Part shown: positions 1-5,715 of the stretch, piece by piece
How positions within the stretch are numbered: the stretch's first letter is position 1
How the letters are laid out: each line of letters opens with the position of its first letter
Origin: Pseudomonadota bacterium
GTDB taxonomy: Bacteria; Pseudomonadota; Gammaproteobacteria; Xanthomonadales; Rhodanobacteraceae
Length of the DNA: 6,597 bases
Reading direction: 5' to 3'
Assembly: GCA_021798675.1 (NCBI GenBank)
Contig: JAJZGE010000102.1
Coordinates: 1 to 6,597 of the forward strand
Position numbers and translations under genes: made by a program
The notes under the pieces: generated by a model
Seen by the model: the letters and a program-made list of their open reading frames with translations, nothing else
What the model was told of the DNA's origin: nothing
Databases searched by the model: none

Positions 1-575
1 CCGCCGGTCGCGAGCACCACCGCGGCGGCCTCGATCAGCTGCTGCCGCCCCCGTGCGTCGCGCACGCGCACGCCGGCGACACGGCCACCGCGCAGCAGTA
101 GCGCCTCCGCATCCACCCCGCCACGCCACTGCACGTGCGGAGCGGCTTGCACCTTCGCGCGCAGCGCGCGCATCAGAGCCGCACCACTGGCGTCGCCGCC
201 CGCGTGCACGATGCGGGAGACACCGTGACCGCCCTCGCGCCCGAGTTGCAGGCCGCCGTCGGGCCTGCGGTCGAACGCCACGCCCAGCGCGTCCAGCCAG
301 GCCACCGTGGCCGGTGCCGCTTCGCACAGCCAGCGCACGGCGGACGCATCGTTGTGACGGGCACCCGCTTCCAGCGTGTCGCGCACATGCGCCTCGACAC
401 CATCGCCCTCCCCCAGCGCAGCCGCGATGCCGCCCTGGGCCAGCGCACTGGCGCTGCCGGTGCCGTCGGCACTACGGCAGAGCAGGCGTACCGGTGCGGG
501 CGCTGCGGCCAGTGCCGTGGCCATGCCGGCGACGCCGCTACCGACCACCACGATGGGCAGGCGGGGATGCCTCAC
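1..575 (-). CDS. nadB: L-aspartate oxidase NadB, N-terminal third (partial, runs off the window)
   Basis: Cytoplasmic FAD enzyme that oxidises L-aspartate to iminoaspartate, the first step of de novo NAD synthesis; its product is used by NadA. The visible 191 codons read without a stop. They show the Rossmann FAD loop GSGVAG (residues 12-17), the family block ALAQGGI (44-50), DTLEAG (66-71), GREGGH (112-117), RIVHAGGDASG (121-131), and an ATGG at the window edge. Full-length NadB is about 500-540 residues, so roughly two thirds is missing. The start is GTG at 575-573: it lies just before the FAD loop, no ATG precedes that loop, and it overlaps the nadA TGA as GTGA, implying translational coupling. 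There is no clear Shine-Dalgarno sequence. NadB can pass electrons to oxygen or to fumarate (known for the family), which suits a cluster with an oxygen-sensing regulator. The family call is firm; the exact start is slightly less so. Confidence 0.93.
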   Translation of the reverse strand, partial: MRHPRLPIVVVGSGVAGMATALAAAPAPVRLLCRSADGTGSASALAQGGIAAALGEGDGVEAHVRDTLEAGARHNDASAVRWLCEAAPATVAWLDALGVAFDRRPDGGLQLGREGGHGVSRIVHAGGDASGAALMRALRAKVQAAPHVQWRGGVDAEALLLRGGRVAGVRVRDARGRQQLIEAAAVVLATG

Positions 576-1597
576 GCGGTTTCGCGCCGGCCCACCGCGA
601 GCATGCGCTCCAGCGCGCGACGCGCGCCCGCGGCGGTATCGGCGGGGATCTCGACCGCATGCCGCAGGTCGCGCAACGCGGCGTAGACGTTCTGCAGCGT
701 GATCCGTTGCATGTGCGGGCACAGCTTGCAGGGCCGGATGAACTCGGTGTGCGGGAAGCTGGCCCGCAGGTTGTCGGCCATCGAGCACTCGGTGATCAAC
801 GCCACCCGTGCCGGTTGCCTGCGCGCCAGCCACGCGCCCATGGCCGTGGTCGAACCCACGAAGTCGGCTTCGGCCAGCACCTCGGGCGGGCACTCGGGAT
901 GCGCCACCAGCATGGCGCCGAACTGCTCGCGCGCGTGCCTCGCCTGCGCCGCGGTGAACCTCGCGTGCACCTCGCAGCGACCGTGCCACAGGATCAGCTC
1001 TACCGCGGTCTGGCCGGCCACGTGGCGGCCGAGGAACTCGTCGGGCAGGAAGATCACCTTCGGCGTGCCCATCGCCTCGACCACCTGCACCGCGTTGGCC
1101 GAGCTGCAGATGGCGTCGGACTCCGCCTTCACCGCGGCCGAGGTATTCGCGTAGCTCACCACCGGCACGCCGGGATGCCGCGCCTTGAGCGCGCGCACGT
1201 CGTCGGCGGTGATGGATGACGCCAATGAGCAGCCCGCCGCGGGATCGGGGATCAGCACGGTCTTGCCCGGCGCGAGGATCTTGGCGCTCTCGGCCATGAA
1301 GTGCACGCCGCACATCACGATCAGGTCGGCATCGCAATCGCGCGCGGCCTGTGCCAGGCCCAGCGAATCGCCGGTGACGTCGGCCACGCCGTGGAAGATC
1401 TCCGGCGACTGGTAGCTGTGCGCCATGATCACCGCGCCACGCTGCTGCTTCAGCGTGTTGATGGCGGCTATCCATGGCAGGTGCAGCGGAATCTCCAGGC
1501 ACGGCACCAGCGGTTTCAGGCGTGCGGCGAGCGCGGCGTACTCGTCTTCGAGGTCGTCGCGCCATACGGGTACGGGCAGGTCGGCGAGCTGGTGCAC
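572..1597 (-). CDS. nadA: Quinolinate synthase NadA ([4Fe-4S] enzyme)
   Basis: Condenses iminoaspartate with dihydroxyacetone phosphate to give quinolinate, the second step of de novo NAD synthesis; cytoplasmic. With the GTG start it has 341 residues, close to the 347 of E. coli NadA. Seen in order: AHSYQ (59-63), CGVHFMAESAKIL (96-108), PDPAAGCSL with C123, YANTS (149-153), CEVH with C208, HPEC (233-236), and CKLCPHM with C290/C293. C123, C208 and C293 match in motif and spacing the three cluster ligands of the family (E. coli C113, C200, C297). The frame is open upstream to 1729, but that part lies inside the preceding gene and looks unlike NadA. GTG at 1597-1595 is the first usual start codon after the upstream stop (1639-1641) and places the protein just before VPVWRDDLE. 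Only a weak GGA lies 5 bases ahead of it. The gene ends in a GTGA overlap with nadB. Clustering with anaerobic genes is unusual for a housekeeping pathway. Confidence 0.95.
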   Translation of the reverse strand: MHQLADLPVPVWRDDLEDEYAALAARLKPLVPCLEIPLHLPWIAAINTLKQQRGAVIMAHSYQSPEIFHGVADVTGDSLGLAQAARDCDADLIVMCGVHFMAESAKILAPGKTVLIPDPAAGCSLASSITADDVRALKARHPGVPVVSYANTSAAVKAESDAICSSANAVQVVEAMGTPKVIFLPDEFLGRHVAGQTAVELILWHGRCEVHARFTAAQARHAREQFGAMLVAHPECPPEVLAEADFVGSTTAMGAWLARRQPARVALITECSMADNLRASFPHTEFIRPCKLCPHMQRITLQNVYAALRDLRHAVEIPADTAAGARRALERMLAVGRRETA

Positions 1598-1638
1598 AGT
1601 GGTCCGCGGCGGCAGGAAGAGGAGGGAAGCGGGCGGCG

Positions 1639-2478
1639 TCAGCGCTGCCGATGCGCTTCGCGTGCGGCACGGGCGAAGCGGGCACCGCGGTTCAACGCGA
1701 TGCGCAAGCCCAGCGGCACCGACTCCCACGGCAGGCGATCCAGCAGGTTGCGCGCGGTGAGGCCAAGCTCGGTGTCGCCGGTGAGCACCAGGCTGCGCTG
1801 GAAGAACAGGGTGTCGGCGTCTTCCAGCCGGCTGGCGAGCAGCAGCAGGTCGGTGGCGCTGCCGCGCACGCTGGCCTCGGGCTGCCCGTCGATCGCCACC
1901 AGGCGCCCGTCGTGCAGGGTCAGCACCCAGTGCAGGCCAAGGTCGCTCACCTCGATGCCGAGCCGGCGTCCGGCCATGAAATCCAGCGCGCCATCGGCGA
2001 TCGGCGCGGCGAGCACGCGCGCCATCGCGCGTTCCAGCACCGCCTGCTGCCAGCGTGCCGGGAATGCGCGCAACAGCGGTGCGATCCGTCGTGGCGGCGG
2101 CAGCAGGCGCAGCAACGTTGCAGCGCGGGGGGAGTCGTCGAGTGGGTGCATGCCGTCGAGCATGGCAGCAGTCGTGCCCTGCCCGCCTTGACCGGCGTCA
2201 TCCCGCAGGCCTTGCTGTACGCATGCATCGGTGATCACCAGGTCGAACAGTCGCGCCGCGGTGCCGGCGGGGAGGTCGAGCCGTCGCGCCAGTCGTTGCC
2301 CACGCTGGCGCACCATGGACTCGCGTGCGGGATCGCGTGCCGGTACACCAGCGCGCGGCTTGAGCTGCGCCACCATCCGCACCAGGCGCCGGCGTGCCGC
2401 CAGCAACAGCAGCATGCCGTCGTCCACCGCATCGATGGCGGTGCGGGTGCGCGCCAGCGCAAAACGCTCAGCACGCAT
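1639..2478 (-). CDS. ubiT: Chorismate mutase (AroQ) - UbiT/SCP2-like fusion protein
   Basis: A 279-residue two-domain cytoplasmic protein. Residues about 6-90 form an AroQ-type (all-helical) chorismate mutase domain. Aligned by eye with the E. coli PheA mutase domain, R12, R29, K40, D49, R52, E53 and Q89 match the active-site R11, R28, K39, D48, R51, E52 and Q88; S84 is replaced by Ala85. Residues about 91-120 are a Gly/Gln/Asp-rich linker. Residues about 120-279 resemble UbiT (YhbT), the SCP2-like accessory factor of oxygen-independent ubiquinone synthesis, with DTLFFQRSLVLTGDTELGL at 222-240 nearly as in E. coli UbiT. AroQ domains convert chorismate to prephenate, but the isochorismate pyruvate-lyase PchB shares this fold, so the reaction is not certain. 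ATG at 2478 is chosen over the in-frame GTG at 2487 because the strong Shine-Dalgarno sequence sits 8 bases before the ATG but abuts the GTG. It overlaps the DGC gene by 11 bases. No ubiU or ubiV is in the window. Confidence 0.88.
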   Translation of the reverse strand: MRAERFALARTRTAIDAVDDGMLLLLAARRRLVRMVAQLKPRAGVPARDPARESMVRQRGQRLARRLDLPAGTAARLFDLVITDACVQQGLRDDAGQGGQGTTAAMLDGMHPLDDSPRAATLLRLLPPPRRIAPLLRAFPARWQQAVLERAMARVLAAPIADGALDFMAGRRLGIEVSDLGLHWVLTLHDGRLVAIDGQPEASVRGSATDLLLLASRLEDADTLFFQRSLVLTGDTELGLTARNLLDRLPWESVPLGLRIALNRGARFARAAREAHRQR

Positions 2479-2857
2479 CGTCGGCACCCTCCCCTTGCAG
2501 GGCCCGGGCTGCGGGAAGCACGTGTTCCCGATACAGATGCCGCGCCTCGACGGGATCGAAATCGGCGTGCCTGCGCTTTTTCACGCCGTGATCGGAGAGC
2601 ACCAGGTGGATATCGGCCGTCACGCCTGCCCTGGCGAGACAGGCCGCGACGCATTTCAGCATGCAGCCATCCAGCGCAAGGATGCGCCGCCCGCCCTGCG
2701 CGGTGCGCACCAGGCCGGCCACCCCGCCGCCCACGCCGGCAATGCAGGACATCTCGGCGGCACCGGCGCGGTCCAGTTGCAAGGCGAGATGGTTGGCCAT
2801 CTGCGCCGCGCTGGAGCAGCCGGAGCAGGAATACGCCAGGGGCAAGTCGTGGCTCAT
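2468..2857 (-). CDS. DGC-domain putative metal-binding protein
   Basis: A 129-residue soluble protein that fits the DGC family (Pfam DGC, named for a conserved Asp-Gly-Cys), often labelled putative zinc-binding; its biochemical role is not established. Seen: CSGCS near the N terminus (C11, C14), C38 next to a glycine-rich stretch (IAGVGGG, 39-45), the signature DGCMLKC (63-69) with C65 and C69, C73, and a C-terminal C129. A basic VKKRR follows at 92-96. The paired cysteines suggest a metal or thiol site (inference). ATG 2857-2855 has GAGGA 7 bases upstream, and the frame upstream of it is unlike the family. The gene follows the membrane-protein stop by 10 bases and overlaps the fusion gene by 11, so it is within the operon. 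Position beside nnrS, DUF2249 and UbiT-type genes suggests a role in anaerobic or nitrogen-oxide metabolism, but this is context only. Confidence 0.85.
   Translation of the reverse strand: MSHDLPLAYSCSGCSSAAQMANHLALQLDRAGAAEMSCIAGVGGGVAGLVRTAQGGRRILALDGCMLKCVAACLARAGVTADIHLVLSDHGVKKRRHADFDPVEARHLYREHVLPAARALQGEGADDAC
2487..2496 (-). promoter_or_regulatory. Strong ribosome binding site of the chorismate mutase-UbiT gene
   Basis: On the minus strand the bases read AAGGGGAGGG and end 8 bases before ATG 2478-2476. The in-frame GTG at 2487-2485 shares its first base with this motif and so has no room for it; the site therefore decides the start. It lies inside the end of the DGC gene, as expected for coupled translation. 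Confidence 0.7.
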
Positions 2858-2864
2858 CGGTACA

Positions 2865-2869
2865 TCCTC
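2865..2869 (-). promoter_or_regulatory. Ribosome binding site of the DGC-domain gene
   Basis: GAGGA on the minus strand, 7 bases before ATG 2857-2855. It shares bases with the TGA stop (2868-2870) of the upstream membrane-protein gene, a typical coupled-operon arrangement. It supports the short 129-residue start over the longer open frame reaching 3010. Confidence 0.65.
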
Positions 2870-4112
2870 AAGCGGGTTGTTCGACGCGGCGGGCAAAACC
2901 ACGCGCACTGCGCAACGCGCTCCACAACGCGTGGCCGTGCACGCCCCAGGCGCCCAGCTGTCCGAGACCCGCCCATCGGGCCAGCCATGGCTGTGGCCAA
3001 AGCACCGCAAGCACCAGCCATGGCGCGGCCAACGCCTGCACCATCAGCACGCGCTGTCTGGCCGTGTGCGGCAACAGGCGCTGCACGCCGGGAATCTGCA
3101 TGCCCCGCGGCAGCCGGCGGCGCAAGCCCACCCAGGCGATGAACGGCACGATCTCCATCGCCATCGCGCCCACCAGCAGCGGCAGACCAACGCCCAACGC
3201 GAGCGCTCCGGCAAGCAGGCCACCACCGCCGAGCAGCGCCACGGCAGCCAGCAGCATCGCCAGCAAGCCGATGCGCCAGTGCCGGAACAGCGCGCTGCGG
3301 CGCGCCGTCGGCACCGGCCACTGCAGCCACAACCCGGCCAGCGCGAACACGGCGGCACCCACGGCCACCAGCGCCGGCAGCAGGACATCCAAGCCATGCG
3401 ACAGGTGCCATGCCGCCGCTGCGGGCAAGGCCAGCGCTACGCTGCCCAACCATGCCGCCTGCGCACGCGCCGGCACGCTGCCGGTGGCCTGGAACATCGG
3501 CATGACGAGTCGTCCGACCGCGGCCAGCAGCAACAGCATCCAGCCCAGCACGCCGAAGGCCGCGTGCACGTCAACCACGGCCAACGGCCACGGCCCGGCG
3601 CCGGCAAGCCGCAGGGCCATTCCGCCCCCGACCAGTGCCGTCGCCACGCCATAGCCGAGCGCGATGCCGATGCCGGCCCGCATCAGGCGTTCGCCAGCCG
3701 CGCCGAGCAGGCCCGGCAGTGTCATCACGGCCAGCCACACGAAGGCCAGCGGCAACACCATGCCCGCCGCCAACAGCGGGCCGCGCAGGCCGCCGTGCAG
3801 GCCGGCGACGAGCAACAGCACGCCGAGGTTGAACAGCGCATGCAGCCATGGCGCACTGCGCTGCCAGCGGACCTCCGCCCCCACCGCCACCGGCAGGAAC
3901 TGCAGCAGGCTGCCGAACATCGCGTTGCCCAATACGCCCAGCGTCCACACGTGCACCAGGGCCAGGGTGGCCGGATGCCAACGCGAATAAAAAGGCAGGT
4001 CGCCGTCCATGCACAGCATCAGGCCGCCGGCCATGCCCCAGCACGGCGTGGTCAGCAGGAAGCGCAACGGCAGCGCCGCCGCGGGAGACCCTTCAAGCCT
4101 GAGCTTCGGCAT
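2868..4112 (-). CDS. Polytopic inner-membrane protein, NnrS / heme-copper oxidase subunit I-like, function unknown
   Basis: A 414-residue very hydrophobic protein with about 11-12 predicted membrane spans by eye, no signal peptide and a short basic N terminus. I do not recognise an established gene name. Two His-containing helices stand out: LVHVWTLGVLGNAMFG (H54 in residues 52-67, followed by LLQFLPVAVG) and VHAAFGVLGW (H183), followed by GRLVMPMF (200-207). These resemble, in style only, the helix histidines of NnrS and heme-copper oxidase subunit I proteins, so heme or copper binding is possible but unproven. H235 and H239 (WHLSHG) and H348, H392, H394 are further candidates. The ATG at 4112 lies 20 bases inside the end of the DUF2249 gene with no strong Shine-Dalgarno sequence, suggesting coupling. 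Starting later would cut into the first span. The stop lies 10 bases before the DGC gene. The neighbours suggest a role in anaerobic or NO-related respiration. The reading frame is certain; the function is not. Confidence 0.85.
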   Translation of the reverse strand: MPKLRLEGSPAAALPLRFLLTTPCWGMAGGLMLCMDGDLPFYSRWHPATLALVHVWTLGVLGNAMFGSLLQFLPVAVGAEVRWQRSAPWLHALFNLGVLLLVAGLHGGLRGPLLAAGMVLPLAFVWLAVMTLPGLLGAAGERLMRAGIGIALGYGVATALVGGGMALRLAGAGPWPLAVVDVHAAFGVLGWMLLLLAAVGRLVMPMFQATGSVPARAQAAWLGSVALALPAAAAWHLSHGLDVLLPALVAVGAAVFALAGLWLQWPVPTARRSALFRHWRIGLLAMLLAAVALLGGGGLLAGALALGVGLPLLVGAMAMEIVPFIAWVGLRRRLPRGMQIPGVQRLLPHTARQRVLMVQALAAPWLVLAVLWPQPWLARWAGLGQLGAWGVHGHALWSALRSARGFARRVEQPA

Positions 4113-4335
4113 CGCCGGGGTACCGGATCACCACGCGCACGCTGCCGTCGGCCTGCGGAGCCTGCGGCTCCGCATCGAAGCCGAGGTGGGCCAGCTCGGT
4201 CAGCAACGGTCGCGGAAAGCGCGGCGCCACGATGACCAGTGTCTCGTTCGGTGCCAGCCGGCTGGCGGCGTCGAGCGCCCGCATCATCGGCTGGGGCGCC
4301 TCCAGGTGGCGCAGGTCGAGTTCGTCGGAAGCCAT
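4093..4335 (-). CDS. DUF2249 domain protein
   Basis: A small soluble protein of 80 residues that is essentially one DUF2249 domain (TusA/SirA-like fold family, biochemical role unclear). Seen: the N-terminal signature ELDLRHLEAPQPM (residues 5-17), NETLVIVAPRFPRPLL (30-45), LGFDAEPQ (51-58) and a closing strand RVVIRYPG (67-74). Members are common next to denitrification and NO-response genes. ATG 4335-4333 is chosen because it sits immediately before the family start. The in-frame GTG at 4377 would add 14 Cys/Trp/Arg-rich residues and lies inside the FNR-type box. No clear Shine-Dalgarno sequence precedes the ATG; if the FNR box acts at -41.5, transcription would start almost at this ATG, giving a very short or absent leader. 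The gene overlaps the membrane-protein gene by 20 bases and appears to be the first gene of a long operon. Confidence 0.85.
   Translation of the reverse strand: MASDELDLRHLEAPQPMMRALDAASRLAPNETLVIVAPRFPRPLLTELAHLGFDAEPQAPQADGSVRVVIRYPGDAEAQA
4154..4174. repeat. Perfect 9-bp inverted repeat (hairpin) inside the DUF2249 gene
   Basis: The arms TGCGGAGCC (4154-4162) and GGCTCCGCA (4166-4174) are exact reverse complements separated by 3 bases. In the transcript this gives a GC-rich 9-bp stem with a triloop, over the codons for the Glu-Pro-Gln-Ala-Pro-Gln-Ala stretch. There is no U-run after it, so it is not an intrinsic terminator. It may be a by-product of the near-tandem CCGCAGGC repeat in this segment. 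Confidence 0.5.
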
Positions 4336-4370
4336 GCCGGCATTGAAGCACCGGCACCACCGTGCGGGCG

Positions 4371-4384
4371 CTGACACAGGTCAA
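4371..4384 (-). promoter_or_regulatory. FNR/ANR/DNR-type operator upstream of the DUF2249 operon
   Basis: The minus strand reads TTGAC-CTGT-GTCAG, a two-half-site 14-bp element matching the FNR-family consensus TTGAT-N4-ATCAA at 7 of 10 defined positions, with a perfect TTGA half-site core. It is 12 bases after the nnrS stop and centred about 42 bases upstream of the DUF2249 ATG. A TTCAAT at 4342-4347 (4 of 6 to TATAAT) lies where a -10 element would sit for an activator centred near -41.5. The regulator gene in this window has the DNA-contact residues that fit such a site. Activation by FNR or a DNR paralogue is inferred. Confidence 0.6.
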
Positions 4385-4395
4385 GCGGCATCACA

Positions 4396-5643
4396 TCAGC
4401 CCGGCTTGCCATCCTTGCGCGGCGTGAGATAGATCCACGCCGAGCGCAACACCCAGGGCAGGAATGCCAGCAACCACCCGCTGCCGGCGACCACCAGCCA
4501 CAGGTAGCGGTCGCCGCCGAACTCGGCGCGGATGCGCAGGAGCGCCACCGTCTGCAGCAGCACGAAGCACAGCCACGGCACCGGATGCATTTGCAGCAGC
4601 CGGCCGGAGTGGCCATGGGTGACCCGGGTCACCATCGCCACCAGCATCGAACCGAAGAACCCGATCGCCAGCGCGTGCAGCGGCGCCAGTCCGAGCACGT
4701 GTTCGCCGCTCACGGCGAGCGCGAGGTCCTGCACTGCGAACAGTACGAAGGCGACCGGCAACCAGGCAAAGGCGATATGCAGCACGGCGAGCAGGCCCGG
4801 CCGCAGGCAGCGCCAGGGCTTCCACATCAACGCATGCAAACCGAACAGCACGGCGAGCGGCAAGTCGCAGGCCCACAGCCAGCGCGACAACCCGGCCCCG
4901 TCCAGCAGCAGGTGCGCCAGAAGCAGCACCCACGCCAGCGGCAGGCTCCACGCCGGTCGCCACATGGCGTAGCCGGGCACCACGTTCTTGCTGAAGAACG
5001 GCAACATGCGGTGGCAGACGGTGAAGTACATCGGCAACAGGAAGCCGAACGTGCCCAGCTTGATCGCCAGCCGGTCCAGCGCCGACGGAAGTCCGGGATC
5101 GAACAGCCGCAAAACGAAAATCGCCAGGCCCAACGTACCCAGGTAGAACGCGGCGAGGCATGACCAGCCGTGCCTGTTGCGATCGGCCGACCGGGCCAGC
5201 ACGTCGGTCAGCGTACCCACGCCAAACAGGTAAGCCGCCAGCATCAGGCACAGGCCGACCCTGAGCAGGACCGGCATGTCCAACAGCCCCAACGTGCCCA
5301 GCACGTACCCGCCCAGCACGCCGCCGGCCACCGGCAGGTAGCGCCCGGGAGGAACCGGTGGACCGTCCATCCAGCGCGGGAACGTGGTCATCAGGAAGCC
5401 GAACATGAAGAGCGGAAACAGGCCGTACTGGATCAGCACGGCGTGTGCCCACCCTGCCGGCACGGTGGGCTGCGGCCAGCGGGTCCAGCCGAAGCGCAGC
5501 GAGGCCAACTCCAACGTCCACCAGGCCATGCTCAGCAGCACCGCCACGGTGCCAGCGAGGAATAGCGGTCGATGCGGCGCCGAGGCAAGGAGCGCGACGG
5601 GATCGGCGGAGACGGAGGAAGTCGATGGATCCATGGGCGGCAT
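4396..5643 (-). CDS. nnrS: NnrS family heme-copper membrane protein
   Basis: Integral membrane protein of 415 residues with about 12 predicted spans. NnrS proteins are reported as heme- and copper-containing and protect against nitrosative stress; they are commonly found in denitrifiers under FNR/DNR/NNR control. Seen (numbering from ATG 5643): HAVLIQYGLFPLFMFGF (67-83) leading into TTFPRWM (86-92), CHRMLPFFS (210-218), and the family hallmark HALAIGFFGSMLVAMVTRV (323-341) followed by THGHSGR (342-348). These carry the conserved histidines likely to bind metal or heme. The usual length is about 390-420. In-frame start choices are GTG 5655, ATG 5643 and ATG 5634. ATG 5643 is preferred because GTGAG lies 7 bases upstream and because the operator at 5689-5702 would place transcription start near 5654. 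It is transcribed in the same direction as the fnr-like gene and probably has its own promoter. Confidence 0.93.
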   Translation of the reverse strand: MPPMDPSTSSVSADPVALLASAPHRPLFLAGTVAVLLSMAWWTLELASLRFGWTRWPQPTVPAGWAHAVLIQYGLFPLFMFGFLMTTFPRWMDGPPVPPGRYLPVAGGVLGGYVLGTLGLLDMPVLLRVGLCLMLAAYLFGVGTLTDVLARSADRNRHGWSCLAAFYLGTLGLAIFVLRLFDPGLPSALDRLAIKLGTFGFLLPMYFTVCHRMLPFFSKNVVPGYAMWRPAWSLPLAWVLLLAHLLLDGAGLSRWLWACDLPLAVLFGLHALMWKPWRCLRPGLLAVLHIAFAWLPVAFVLFAVQDLALAVSGEHVLGLAPLHALAIGFFGSMLVAMVTRVTHGHSGRLLQMHPVPWLCFVLLQTVALLRIRAEFGGDRYLWLVVAGSGWLLAFLPWVLRSAWIYLTPRKDGKPG

Positions 5644-5688
5644 GCAGTTGCTCACGGCCCATGGTGGCAGGCCGGTAGTGCGGCGGCC

Positions 5689-5702
5689 CTGACCTGGATC
5701 AG
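5689..5702 (-). promoter_or_regulatory. FNR/ANR/DNR-type operator upstream of nnrS
   Basis: The minus strand reads CTGAT-CCAG-GTCAG, a near-perfect inverted repeat matching TTGAT-N4-ATCAA at 7 of 10 defined positions. It lies in the 72-base gap between the regulator stop and the nnrS start. CACCAT at 5661-5666 sits about 29.5 bases downstream of its centre, the expected place for a -10 element at a class II FNR promoter, although only 3 of 6 bases match TATAAT. It predicts a transcription start near 5654. Confidence 0.6.
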
Positions 5703-5715
5703 CCGGGACTTCCGC

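Noticed and set aside
53..1219. Open + strand frame opposite nadB and nadA
   Set aside because: Low-complexity Arg/His/Pro-rich translation; the opposite strand carries clear NadA and NadB motifs throughout.
1620..1625. AGGAGG on the + strand, a perfect Shine-Dalgarno sequence
   Set aside because: The nearest + strand ATG is about 25 bases downstream and opens a frame opposite the UbiT fusion without any protein-like features.
1598..1729. N-terminal extension of NadA by 44 residues from the upstream start at 1729
   Set aside because: The added residues lie inside the UbiT fusion gene, are Arg/Pro/Ala-rich, and would make NadA about 40 residues longer than E. coli NadA.
1474..4235. Very long open + strand frames antisense to the operon (for example 1474-3654 and 2661-4235)
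   Set aside because: Their translations are Arg/Ala/Pro/Gln/His-rich with no recognisable motif, and they mirror the third-position GC bias of the recognised minus-strand genes.
4391..5662. A second long minus-strand frame parallel to nnrS
   Set aside because: The translation is Arg/Gly/Ala-rich and lacks hydrophobic spans, whereas the neighbouring frame gives the complete NnrS motifs.
5703..5715. Possible intrinsic terminator after the regulator gene
   Set aside because: The GC-rich partial stem around the FNR-type box has no following U-run; the symmetry is better explained by the operator.
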